This document shows, in pieces, positions 7,126-15,327 of a DNA stretch of 64,000 nucleotides. How positions within the stretch are numbered: the first letter of the stretch is position 1; every line of letters starts with the position of its first letter. The stretch covers positions 124,001 to 188,000 of the forward strand of contig JAQWGI010000036.1 in NCBI GenBank assembly GCA_029238315.1, given 5' to 3'. The notes below the pieces were generated by a model. That model was not told the DNA's origin. It did no database searches and saw only the letters and a program-made list of their open reading frames with translations. A program made the translations under genes and the position numbers. This DNA is from Polaribacter sp. (lineage in GTDB: Bacteria > Bacteroidota > Bacteroidia > Flavobacteriales > Flavobacteriaceae).

Positions 7126-8256
7126 TTAAGCAGAAACCGAACAACTTTTATACAATTCCTCATACACCGGTAAAATATTCTCTAACGAAAATAATTTTGT
7201 GTGCGCTTTTGCATTTGCTTTAAACACTTCTAAAATTGCATCGTCTTTTAAAATGGTAATAGCGTTTTTTGCCATATCATTAACATCGCCTAAATTACTT
7301 AAATAACCAGTTTTACCATGAATATTAACTTCTGGTAATCCCCCAGTATTTGTAGAAATTACAGCAGAACTTGCTGCCATTGCTTCTAAAGCCGCTAAAC
7401 CAAAACTTTCTGTTTCTGATGGCAATAAAAATACATCTGTATAACAAAGGATCTTAGCTACTTCATTACTATTTCCCAAGAAAATAACCCGCTCTTCAAT
7501 ACCTAACTTAGCAACTAACATTTCAGCATTCATTCTTTCTGGCCCATCACCAACCATCAATAATTTAGAAGGAACTTCTTTCTGGATTTCATAAAATATC
7601 TTTATTACATCTTCGGTGCGTTTTACAGGTCTAAAATTACTTACATGTGTAACGATTCTTTCTTCTGGTTTTGCTATCGAAATTCGATTACATTCTGTTT
7701 CTTGTGCCTTATCATATTTTTCAGTGTCTATAAAATTATAGACAACCTTAATATCGTTCGTTATATTAAATAAACGCAACGTATGTTCTTTTAAGCTTTT
7801 AGAAACTGCTGTAACTACATCAGAATTATTGATGCTAAATTCTACTGCCGATTTGTATGTTGGATGACTTCCAACCAACGTAATATCTGTTCCATGAAGT
7901 GTTGTTACAACTTTAATATCCAATCCTTTTTCTTGCAACATTCTCTTTGCCATATAAGCGGCATACGCATGCGGAATTGCATAATGTACATGTAAAACTT
8001 CTAATTGATGCTTCTCTACAACTTCTACCATTTTACTTGACAAAGCAAGCTCGTATGGTTGATATTGAAACAACGGATATTCTTCTAATAAAACTTCATG
8101 AAAATGTAAATTGTGCGTAAAAAAGTCTAAGCGAACAGGTTGATTGTAGGTGATAAAATGCACTTCATGGCCTTTATCTGCCAAGGCCATTCCTAACTCA
8201 GTTGCAACTACTCCGCTTCCCCCAAAGGTTGGATAACAAACAATACCTATTTTCAT
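7126..8256 (-). CDS. bshA: N-acetyl-alpha-D-glucosaminyl L-malate synthase
   Basis: BshA is the GT4-family glycosyltransferase that joins GlcNAc to L-malate, the first step of bacillithiol synthesis. The 376-residue product begins MKIGIVCYPTFGGSGVVATE, a BshA signature. It contains HVHYAIPHAYAA, the TTLHGTDITLVGSHP segment, HVSNFRPVKRTEDV and the C-terminal donor-site motif LLPSETESFGLAALEAMA. No bshB or bshC gene lies next to it. The gene is transcribed alone. Confidence 0.95.
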   Translation of the reverse strand: MKIGIVCYPTFGGSGVVATELGMALADKGHEVHFITYNQPVRLDFFTHNLHFHEVLLEEYPLFQYQPYELALSSKMVEVVEKHQLEVLHVHYAIPHAYAAYMAKRMLQEKGLDIKVVTTLHGTDITLVGSHPTYKSAVEFSINNSDVVTAVSKSLKEHTLRLFNITNDIKVVYNFIDTEKYDKAQETECNRISIAKPEERIVTHVSNFRPVKRTEDVIKIFYEIQKEVPSKLLMVGDGPERMNAEMLVAKLGIEERVIFLGNSNEVAKILCYTDVFLLPSETESFGLAALEAMAASSAVISTNTGGLPEVNIHGKTGYLSNLGDVNDMAKNAITILKDDAILEVFKANAKAHTKLFSLENILPVYEELYKSCSVSA

Positions 8257-8923
8257 ATACGAATTGAAAAATTAAAAGATTAAAAAATGATTTATTCCTT
8301 AGTTGTAAAGGTAACTTTTTACTTACAAATACTTTTCTCTTTTTGTGAAAGTATTCTTAAAAAAAACCAAACCGATTACCGTCATAGAGTTTGTAGACGA
8401 GTGTCAATCACTTGAAATAAGCGTAAAAAAACTGTTTGAGTGGAACGAGTTTTTTTCTCATAGCATGTAAACGTAATATTAACCGTTGAAAATTCAAGTT
8501 TAGATTTTTTCTTTTTTCAGTAATGGAAAAAAGAAAAAGAATATAGTTTTATTTTATGAGATTTCTCGTCTCCGCTCGAAATGACAATACTAAACGTCAT
8601 TAAGAGTGAAATGAAATAATCTCATTATTGGTTTATCAGATTTCTTCAATACTTTCAAAATGACTCTATGCGACATACTTTTCTTTTTCATATTAATTCA
8701 ATTTTTATGGAATGATAAGTGTCCAAAGAGCAAAGCGGTCTGGACACGACAATGGATTAAAAAGTAGAATTCTAGATTTTTTTGTTTCTTTTCATCAATG
8801 GAAAAGAATAAAAGAAGGAAATAGTTTCTTGTCTTTACAGGAACGATAAAATAGAATATTAGTTATTTTCTGTATATGACTAAAAGATTTCTTGTCGTTC
8901 GTTCCTCTCTCTGTCGAAATGAC

Positions 8924-8955
8924 AAATAAAAAACCTGCACAAAATGTACAGGTTT
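8924..8955 (-). terminator. Intrinsic terminator after transketolase subunit
   Basis: AAACCTG (8931-8937) and CAGGTTT (8949-8955) form a stem that can extend partly into the loop. On the minus strand it is followed by TTTTATTTG. Confidence 0.7.
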
Positions 8956-8982
8956 AAATTTATCTATTAAAAAGATACTGAA

Positions 8983-9003
8983 ATACTGAAACAAGTTCAG
9001 CAT
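8983..9003. repeat. Dispersed CTGAA..TTCAG hairpin repeat
   Basis: ATACTGAAACAAGTTCAGCAT lies 15 bases beyond the transketolase stop and belongs to the family also found after hisG and typA. Confidence 0.5.
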
Positions 9004-9017
9004 AATCAAGTTCGGCA

Positions 9018-9866
9018 TTAATAATCTCCCAACGTTTCAGGATTCTGCGCCAACGCACTTTCTAATTGTTCATCGCTTGGCGCTTTACCATGCCAAGCAT
9101 GCGTGTACATCATAAAGTCAACGCCATTGCCCATTTCTGTATGTAATAAAATACAAACTGGTTTTTGGTTGCCTGTTCTAGATTTTGCTTCTGTCAATCC
9201 ATCTAAAATGGCAGCAATATCATTTCCTTTTTTAATATCTAAAACATCCCAGCCAAAAGCTTCGAACTTTGCTCTGATGCTTCCCATTGGCAATACATCA
9301 TCCGTTGCACCATCAATTTGTTTCCCATTTAAGTCTACTGTAGCAATTAAATTATCAATCTTCTTTCCTGAAGCATACATTGCAGATTCCCAAATTTGTC
9401 CTTCTTGTAATTCTCCATCACCATGTAAAGTGTACACAATTTTAGAATCGTTGTTAAGTTTTTTTGCTTCTGCGGCTCCAATTCCAACACTCATCCCTTG
9501 TCCTAAAGAACCAGAAGCTATTCTAATTCCTTCTAAACCTTCATGTGTTGTTGGGTGTCCTTGTAAACGTGTATTTAACAATCTAAATGTTGCTAATTCT
9601 TCCACAGGAAAAAATCCTGTATGCGCTAAAACACTATATAAAACTGGCGAGATATGTCCATTCGATAAGAAAAATAGATCTTCGTTGATTCCATCCATTT
9701 TAAAATCGGTAGCATACTCCATTACTTCTTGATATAAGCAAGTAATAAATTCTGCACATCCTAAAGAACCTCCTGGATGTCCTGAATTTACCGCATGAAC
9801 CATGCGTAAAATATCTCTTCTAACTTGTTGTGTAAAAATTTCTAAACGTTGTACTGTTGTAGACAT
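9018..9866 (-). CDS. Transketolase, N-terminal (ThDP-binding) subunit
   Basis: The 282-residue product is the N-terminal half of transketolase of the pentose phosphate pathway. It has VNSGHPGGSLGCAE near the N terminus and the thiamine-diphosphate motif beginning HGDGELQEGQIWESAM. The IDGATDDVL and HGKAPSDEQ segments follow. In many Bacteroidota the enzyme is split and the C-terminal pyrimidine-binding subunit (about 317 residues) is encoded next to it. Here neither flank carries it: repeats lie downstream and a periplasmic-protein gene upstream. The partner must be elsewhere for activity. A TACTTTTG promoter core is at 9889-9896. Confidence 0.93.
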   Translation of the reverse strand: MSTTVQRLEIFTQQVRRDILRMVHAVNSGHPGGSLGCAEFITCLYQEVMEYATDFKMDGINEDLFFLSNGHISPVLYSVLAHTGFFPVEELATFRLLNTRLQGHPTTHEGLEGIRIASGSLGQGMSVGIGAAEAKKLNNDSKIVYTLHGDGELQEGQIWESAMYASGKKIDNLIATVDLNGKQIDGATDDVLPMGSIRAKFEAFGWDVLDIKKGNDIAAILDGLTEAKSRTGNQKPVCILLHTEMGNGVDFMMYTHAWHGKAPSDEQLESALAQNPETLGDY

Positions 9867-9888
9867 GTGTGTTTTGTTTTGTTGACAA

Positions 9889-9919
9889 CAAAAGTACTTT
9901 ATTAAATACGATTTGACAA
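9889..9919 (-). promoter_or_regulatory. Transketolase subunit promoter
   Basis: On the minus strand a TTG at 9919-9917 is followed after 20 bases by TACTTTTG (9896-9889). This matches the TTG-n19-21-TAnnTTTG pattern of Bacteroidota sigma-ABfr promoters. Confidence 0.6.
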
Positions 9920-10181
9920 TGGCATTTTTAGCTTTTTATTGACATAAACAGAAAGTTATTAAGAAGAAAAAAAATCTACTAGAAAAAGGGGGTGAAAAGG
10001 ATTCTTGTTTTTTAGGCTTTGTTTTTCATAGCAATTTCCCAACGACAAAATGAATTGTTTAAAGAACCCTTTCAATTTGCTTCAAAGAAAAGAAAGAGAA
10101 TATATATACACAACAGTTAGTCATCTAGATTCATAAATATCGTGTTAAAAAATTGAAGTATAAAAGGTAATTAAAAAACAC
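9897..10181. other. Intergenic region with no recognised feature
   Basis: This AT-rich sequence contains no convincing reading frame, RNA gene or terminator. A diffuse purine-rich stretch (about 9965-10000) has no clear structure. Confidence 0.5.
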
Positions 10182-11441
10182 CTATGTTTTTTGTTTCTTC
10201 TTCTTTGCAGCAGGAAATAACACGTTGTTTAAGATTAAACGATAACCTGGTGATGTTGTATGTAAATCCAATTCAGTTTTTGGATCTCCTACTCGATGCG
10301 TATAATCTTCTGGATCGTGACCGCCATAAAAAGTAAACATTCCTTTCCCTTTGGTTCCGTGAATATAACGTGCTTCTCTGTTCACTTTATTTTCGCCCAT
10401 TACTAAAACTGTTGGTTTTATTGTAATTCTATCAAACGAAGTAGTTTGTCCCATAAAACCTTTTACCAATTGTGTGTGGTTTTGCGTTAACATTGTTGGA
10501 ACAGGATCCCATTTTGCTGAATATTCTTGTAAATAAAAGTAATCTGATGTTTTAGGAATGTTACGTTTCGGTGTCATATCAATGGACGAAAATTCGTACG
10601 TAGTTGGATTTCTAATCAATGTATAATTTCGAAACGCTAAGGTTTTTGAAAAATCTATTTTAGATTGATAATTAGGTTCTGAAGTATCACCATCAAACAT
10701 AGATTCAGCAATATCAACACCTTCAGCAGAAAGCGCAATATCAAAACTATCAGTTGCAGAACACATGGCAAACATAAATCCACCACCAACGACATAATCT
10801 CTTATTTTTTTTGCAACCGCTAATTTTTGTTGCGAAACTTTATCGTATCCCAACTTTTCAGCCAACGCTTCTGCTTGTTGTTTGCGTTCTATATACCAAG
10901 GTGCTGTTCTAAACGAACCGTAAAATCGTCCGTATTGTCCCGTAAAATCTTCATGATGTAAATGCAACCATTCGTATAGTAATAACTTATCGCTTAATAC
11001 TTCTTCATCGTAAATTACATCAAACGGAATCTCAGCATATTTCAACACCATGGTTACAGCATCGTCCCAAGGCATTTTATCTTTTGGTGAATACACAGCT
11101 ATTTTTGGTGCTTTTTCTAAGGTTACTGCTTCTTGATTTTTAGAAGGTGATGCAATATCTTGTAATATCAATTGTGATTTTGCATCTGAAAGTATTTGAT
11201 AGGAAACACCGCGTATTTTTAATTCTTTTTCAATTAATGCGGAGTTTTCTATTAAAAAAGCACCACCGTCATAATTTAACAACCATTTAGTTTTTATACC
11301 ATTCTGTAACGAAAAGAAAACAATTCCATAGGCTTTTAAATGATTTTTTTGATTCTCAGCACTCATCGGAATATAAATAAACGATGCCCAAAGCGAATTG
11401 GTTACTAATAAAAATGCGAGTATGGAAAGGAGTTTTTTCAT
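10182..11441 (-). CDS. Exported protein of the family often labelled asparagine synthetase B
   Basis: The 419-residue product has a signal peptide (MKKLLSILAFLLVTNSLWA), so it acts in the periplasm or outer envelope. From memory, close relatives in Flavobacteriaceae carry the database name asparagine synthetase B. However, no Ntn glutaminase N-terminal Cys and no ATP-pyrophosphatase SGGxDS motif is visible here. The centre contains VVGGGFMFAMCSATDSFDIALSAEG, resembling the nucleophile elbow of class I glutamine-amidotransferase/ThuA-like folds, and the C terminus has MFTFYGGHDPEDYTH. The inherited name is likely wrong and the true function is unknown. It is followed by a basic KKKKQK tail. 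Confidence 0.75.
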   Translation of the reverse strand: MKKLLSILAFLLVTNSLWASFIYIPMSAENQKNHLKAYGIVFFSLQNGIKTKWLLNYDGGAFLIENSALIEKELKIRGVSYQILSDAKSQLILQDIASPSKNQEAVTLEKAPKIAVYSPKDKMPWDDAVTMVLKYAEIPFDVIYDEEVLSDKLLLYEWLHLHHEDFTGQYGRFYGSFRTAPWYIERKQQAEALAEKLGYDKVSQQKLAVAKKIRDYVVGGGFMFAMCSATDSFDIALSAEGVDIAESMFDGDTSEPNYQSKIDFSKTLAFRNYTLIRNPTTYEFSSIDMTPKRNIPKTSDYFYLQEYSAKWDPVPTMLTQNHTQLVKGFMGQTTSFDRITIKPTVLVMGENKVNREARYIHGTKGKGMFTFYGGHDPEDYTHRVGDPKTELDLHTTSPGYRLILNNVLFPAAKKKKQKT

Positions 11442-11456
11442 TGATTTAATAAAAGA

Positions 11457-12263
11457 TTAAAGTGAGACAAAACCTCCGTTACTTGGTTTTGAAATTGAAA
11501 TTTCTTTCATTTCATCTACAAAATTATTAAAAAAGAACTCATTATTCTGATTTAGTTTATTTACAAAATTATTTAATCTATTAGATGTAGTAATTGTTAT
11601 AATACTAGAGTTATTGTCATCAAAAGATTTTGTATTAACAATTGCTGAACTATCGACACTATTAATAGTTAATTCTCCTTCAGGATTTAGGTAAGATTCA
11701 TACAGATCTCCTTCAATTGCAATTATAGGAATATACATATTACAGAATTGTAATTTTGAATCATTAGATCTTTTTACTAAGTATTCACAAGCACTCAATA
11801 AGCCATTTGTAGCAGAATATGCTAAATCTTTAGAATCTTTAAATGCTGTAACAATATTATATCCAGAATCAATAATTGATGGGAATATAAATTTAAGATT
11901 TTTATTACTTTGTATTTTCTTTTTTATTTTAGAAAATAAAATCTCAGCATTTTTACTTCCAAAATTTTTATATCTATTAGACTGTAAATTAAAAAGATCC
12001 TTGTTTTTAAAAACTACCCAAGGTTTATCAGTAGTTTTTTTACATTCAATAACATATGTCAAATTAAACCAAACACCATTAATTTCTCTACTTGTATGAG
12101 CTATTATATCAATTTCTCTATATTTATTTGTGACATTATCTTTGTAAAGAATTGATTGAGAAACATTAAATTCATTCTTTTTAAATAGATTTGCAACTTT
12201 CATTTCAAATGGATAACCATTTTTAAGTATCCATTTTTTTATATTTTTTTCCTTTTCATCCAT
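11457..12263 (-). CDS. PD-(D/E)XK nuclease-like protein
   Basis: The 268-residue product carries in its N-terminal third the layout of a restriction-endonuclease-like fold. This comprises a helix with Glu20 (YPFEMKVANLFKK), then Asp52 in YREIDIIAH, then Glu73-x-Lys75 in YVIECKKTTDKPW. That is a complete E...D...ExK active site. The C-terminal part is unassigned and rich in Asn/Ser. There is no methyltransferase or helicase partner. It lies 20 bases after dnaB and before an unrelated exported protein, and its AAT/AAA-rich composition stands out from both neighbours. That suggests acquisition by transfer. Biological role (defence or repair) unknown. Confidence 0.72.
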   Translation of the reverse strand: MDEKEKNIKKWILKNGYPFEMKVANLFKKNEFNVSQSILYKDNVTNKYREIDIIAHTSREINGVWFNLTYVIECKKTTDKPWVVFKNKDLFNLQSNRYKNFGSKNAEILFSKIKKKIQSNKNLKFIFPSIIDSGYNIVTAFKDSKDLAYSATNGLLSACEYLVKRSNDSKLQFCNMYIPIIAIEGDLYESYLNPEGELTINSVDSSAIVNTKSFDDNNSSIITITTSNRLNNFVNKLNQNNEFFFNNFVDEMKEISISKPSNGGFVSL

Positions 12264-12283
12264 TCAATAAATATAGCTATTTT

Positions 12284-13804
12284 TTAAAAAGGAACATCAT
12301 CAATATTATCATCTTCAATTCCAAAAGCATCTTTTGGACTGATAAATTGATCTGGAGAAACATCTGCATTCATTTTAGACTGAAATTCTGAACTGAAGCC
12401 TTCTTCTAAATCAGAGAATTTTGCCAAATGTCCTGTAAACTTCAAACGAATGTTTTCCAATCCACCATTTCTGTGCTTGGCAACAATAAATTCTCCTTGC
12501 CCTTCACATGGCGAGTGATCATCATCATCCCATTCTGTAACTCCGTAATATTCTGGTCTAAAAATAAACGAAACTATATCTGCATCTTGCTCAATTGCAC
12601 CAGATTCACGTAAATCAGATAATAAAGGTCGTTTAGAGCCTCCACGCGTTTCAACAGCACGCGATAACTGTGATAATGCAATTACTGGAACAGACAATTC
12701 TTTTGCCAATGCTTTTAAGTTTCTAGAAATAGTAGAAATTTCTTGTTCTCTATTACCGCCACCTTTACCAGAACCACCAGCAGTCATTAATTGTAAATAA
12801 TCAATTACAATAATTTTTACGCCGTGTTGCGATACCAAACGTCTTGCTTTTGCACGTAAATCAAAAATAGATAATGATGGTGTATCATCAATAAAAATAG
12901 GTGCATCAGATAATTTCTTCACTTTTACATTTAATTGTTCCCACTCGTGTGCCTCTAAATTTCCTTTTCTAAGTTTTTCTGAAGTCAAACCTGTTTCCGA
13001 AGAAATCATACGAGTAATTAACTGTACAGAAGACATCTCTAGGGAGAATAATGCAACTGGATGACCAAAATCTATTGCCATGTTTTTTGCCATTGAAATT
13101 ACAAAAGCAGTTTTTCCCATACCAGGACGCGCCGCAATAATAATTAAATCTGATGGTTGCCAACCAGAAGTTAATGCGTCTAATTTTGTAAAGCCCGTTT
13201 CTAGACCGCTCATTCCTTCTTGATTGGAAATATCTTGAATTTTCTTTAACGCTTGTTTTACTAAATCGCCAGCATCTTCAGAACCTTTTTTCAGGTTTCC
13301 TTGTGTAACTTCAAATAATTTCCCTTCGGCTACATCTAATAAATCAAAAACATCAACAGTTTCATCATACGCCGTTTCTATGATATCACTAGAAATTGAA
13401 ATTAATTTACGTTGAATGTATTTCTGTAAAATAATTCGCGCATGGTATTCAATATGCGCAGAAGAAGCTACTTTTTGTGTTAAATTAATTAGATAAAAAT
13501 CGCCACCAACCAATTCTAACTTACCGTCTTTTCTTAATTGCTGAGAAACCGTTAATAAATCTGTTGGTTCAGAATTTTGAAACAATGTATAAATTGCTGC
13601 ATAAATTTCTTGGTGTTTTTTATCATAAAAAGCATCAGGATGTAAAATATCAATTACATCATCAATTCCTTTTTTATCAATCATCATTGCACCCAAAACA
13701 GCAATTTCTAAGTCTAAAGCTTGAGGTGGGATTTTACCTTTTTCTAAACCAATAATTTTTGTTTTATCGATCTTTTTACCCGGCACAAATTTTGTTTTCT
13801 CCAT
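12284..13804 (-). CDS. dnaB: Replicative DNA helicase DnaB
   Basis: This hexameric 5'-3' helicase works at the replication fork. The 506-residue product has an N-terminal primase-interaction domain (PPQALDLEIAVLGAMMIDKKG). It also has the RecA-like core with Walker A AARPGMGKTAF, Walker B IIVIDYLQLM and the SQLSRAVE...RGGSKRPLLSDLRESGAIEQDAD segment. There is no intein. A TACATTTG promoter core (13810-13817) lies immediately upstream, implying an almost leaderless message. The nuclease-like gene follows 20 bases downstream. Confidence 0.97.
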   Translation of the reverse strand: MEKTKFVPGKKIDKTKIIGLEKGKIPPQALDLEIAVLGAMMIDKKGIDDVIDILHPDAFYDKKHQEIYAAIYTLFQNSEPTDLLTVSQQLRKDGKLELVGGDFYLINLTQKVASSAHIEYHARIILQKYIQRKLISISSDIIETAYDETVDVFDLLDVAEGKLFEVTQGNLKKGSEDAGDLVKQALKKIQDISNQEGMSGLETGFTKLDALTSGWQPSDLIIIAARPGMGKTAFVISMAKNMAIDFGHPVALFSLEMSSVQLITRMISSETGLTSEKLRKGNLEAHEWEQLNVKVKKLSDAPIFIDDTPSLSIFDLRAKARRLVSQHGVKIIVIDYLQLMTAGGSGKGGGNREQEISTISRNLKALAKELSVPVIALSQLSRAVETRGGSKRPLLSDLRESGAIEQDADIVSFIFRPEYYGVTEWDDDDHSPCEGQGEFIVAKHRNGGLENIRLKFTGHLAKFSDLEEGFSSEFQSKMNADVSPDQFISPKDAFGIEDDNIDDVPF

Positions 13805-13809
13805 AGCAA

Positions 13810-13817
13810 CAAATGTA
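13810..13817 (-). promoter_or_regulatory. dnaB promoter -7 element
   Basis: TACATTTG on the minus strand is an exact TAnnTTTG match and ends six bases before the dnaB ATG. Confidence 0.6.
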
Positions 13818-13950
13818 ATTTTTTTGATTGGAACTTAGAATGAGATTTTTTATTTTCTTTATGCACAATTTTTGTTCACTAAAATGTTATTAACCTGTTA
13901 ATAACAGTTGAAGATTGAATAATTTGATTGGTGTTGGAGTAAAAAACTTC

Positions 13951-14105
13951 TGTCATTTCGAACGAAGCGGAGAAATCTGTTGCACTATTCTCTTTGATAA
14001 ACTAGATTTTTCGATTTCGTTTCACTTCACTCGAAATGACAACGAATGTCTCTTCGAGCAGAGTCGAGAGGTTATTATTAGTTCTCGACTCCGCTCAAAC
14101 GGACA
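13951..14105. repeat. Inverted pairs of the GTCATTTCGA repeat family
   Basis: TGTCATTTCGAACGAAGCGG...GAAATCT (13953-13980) is answered about 30 bases later by AGATTTTTCGATTT...CACTCGAAATGACA. The two form a long imperfect hairpin. A second pair follows: CTCTTCGAGCAGAGTCGAGAG and TTCTCGACTCCGCTC (about 14050-14096). The rest of the 365-base gap between dnaB and the DUF3810 gene shows nothing else except a promoter core at 14157. Confidence 0.6.
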
Positions 14106-14156
14106 TCGGTTTTTCAATTTAATATTCTTTAAATAAGAAACTCAAAACAAATTCTT

Positions 14157-14164
14157 TATTTTTG
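14157..14164 (+). promoter_or_regulatory. Promoter -7 element of the DUF3810 gene
   Basis: TATTTTTG matches TAnnTTTG and ends six bases before the ATG at 14170. Confidence 0.5.
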
Positions 14165-14169
14165 AAGTA

Positions 14170-15237
14170 ATGAAAAACAAAAAACGAACTATTTTCTTGG
14201 GAATTTTATTTGCTTTTCAAGTTGCGTTTGTCCAATTGATTCGTAATTACCCAAGTTTTGTTGAGCACTACTACTCCAATGGAATTTACCGTTTTACAAG
14301 TGTGTTGTTGCGGTTTTTATTTGGATGGATTCCGTTTTCTTTTGGTGATGTTTTAATTGGAGTTCTTGTTTTTGTTTTTATCCGATTTATCTATCGTCTT
14401 TTTAAAGATAAATTCAAGAACTTAAAATTAAAATTATTGCAAGTAGTTGCTTTTTTATCAATTCTTTACAGCTGTTTTTATTGGTTTTGGGGATTTAATT
14501 ATTTTAGAGAACCGTTGTCAAAAAACTTAGGATTTCAGCAAACAAAATACACCACAGAACAACTTACTACAGTTTCAGAAAATATTATCAAAAGATTGAA
14601 TGAGAAGCATTTTAAAATCACAAAGAATGATTCTCTTGTTGTTAAAAATCCATATTCACGAAAAGAAATATACAAAATGGCAATTGGTGGTTATAATAAT
14701 TTAACCTATGAATATCCACAGTTTGTATATCATTTTAAATCAGTAAAAAGTTCGTTAATGAGTTTACTACAAACCTATAACGGTACTTCTGGTTATTTTA
14801 ATCCACTTACTGGCGAAGCACAAATAAATGACAGAATTCCGATAAATGGATATCCAACAACAGTTTGTCATGAAATGGCACATCAATTGGGGATTGCAGC
14901 AGAAAATGAAGCCAATTTTATTGGTTATTTAGCTGCTTTGTCAAATGATGATATTTATTTTAAATATGCTGCATACAGAATGGCGTTTAGTTATTTAATA
15001 TCAGAAGTTAGGAAACGTGATAAAGATATTTTTAACACACTAATTTTATCGGTTAATAAAGGTGTTTTAATGGATTTTAAAGAAGGTTCTCAGTTCTGGA
15101 GTCAATATAGAAACCCCATTGAGCCTTTGATTAAAAAAGGCTATAACAGCTACTTAAAAGCCAATAATCAAGCAAACGGAATTGCGTCTTATAATTACGT
15201 TGTAGATTTAATTATTTCTTACGAAAATCAATACTAA
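14170..15237 (+). CDS. DUF3810 membrane protein with HExxH metalloprotease motif
   Basis: The 355-residue product has three N-terminal hydrophobic segments (about residues 8-28, 55-80 and 92-112). A soluble domain follows that contains PTTVCHEMAHQLGIAAENEANFIGYLAA. That is a zinc-metallopeptidase HExxH with a downstream Glu in ENEAN as probable third ligand. These features match the DUF3810 family of Bacteroidota. The substrate is unknown. It precedes the amidohydrolase pair on the same strand with a 90-base gap and may be independently transcribed. Confidence 0.85.
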   Translation: MKNKKRTIFLGILFAFQVAFVQLIRNYPSFVEHYYSNGIYRFTSVLLRFLFGWIPFSFGDVLIGVLVFVFIRFIYRLFKDKFKNLKLKLLQVVAFLSILYSCFYWFWGFNYFREPLSKNLGFQQTKYTTEQLTTVSENIIKRLNEKHFKITKNDSLVVKNPYSRKEIYKMAIGGYNNLTYEYPQFVYHFKSVKSSLMSLLQTYNGTSGYFNPLTGEAQINDRIPINGYPTTVCHEMAHQLGIAAENEANFIGYLAALSNDDIYFKYAAYRMAFSYLISEVRKRDKDIFNTLILSVNKGVLMDFKEGSQFWSQYRNPIEPLIKKGYNSYLKANNQANGIASYNYVVDLIISYENQY

Positions 15238-15327
15238 TTTATCAATTGTTAGTAAAACATAATATCTTTTTGTTTTTTGTTTAAAAACAGAATGCTAAAT
15301 TTACGTTCTAAACAAACAATTACATTC

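Larger units (their letters stand above)
8257..9017. repeat. Gene-free region made largely of decayed dispersed repeats
   Basis: No supported gene is present in this 761-base gap. Two diverged direct copies of a T-rich/A-rich hairpin element (about 8503-8550 and 8777-8825) share AGATTTTTT, a short central AATGGAAAA and a terminal ATAGTTT. Two TTTCG.AATGACA elements lie at 8557-8594 and 8886-8927. A GTGTCCA...TGGACAC hairpin (about 8719-8746) is also present. A CTGAA..TTCAG hairpin (8983-9003) abuts the transketolase stop. There is no trace of a C-terminal transketolase gene, which would be expected here. Confidence 0.6.

Noticed and set aside
8257..9017. Degraded C-terminal transketolase gene
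   Set aside because: No frame in this tract gives transketolase-like sequence; it consists of repeats.
9103..9732. 209-codon open frame on the plus strand inside the transketolase gene
   Set aside because: It is antisense to a conserved coding region with no family features.
13915..14136. 73-codon frame after dnaB
   Set aside because: It is composed of the dispersed GTCATTTCGA repeats and has no protein-like character.
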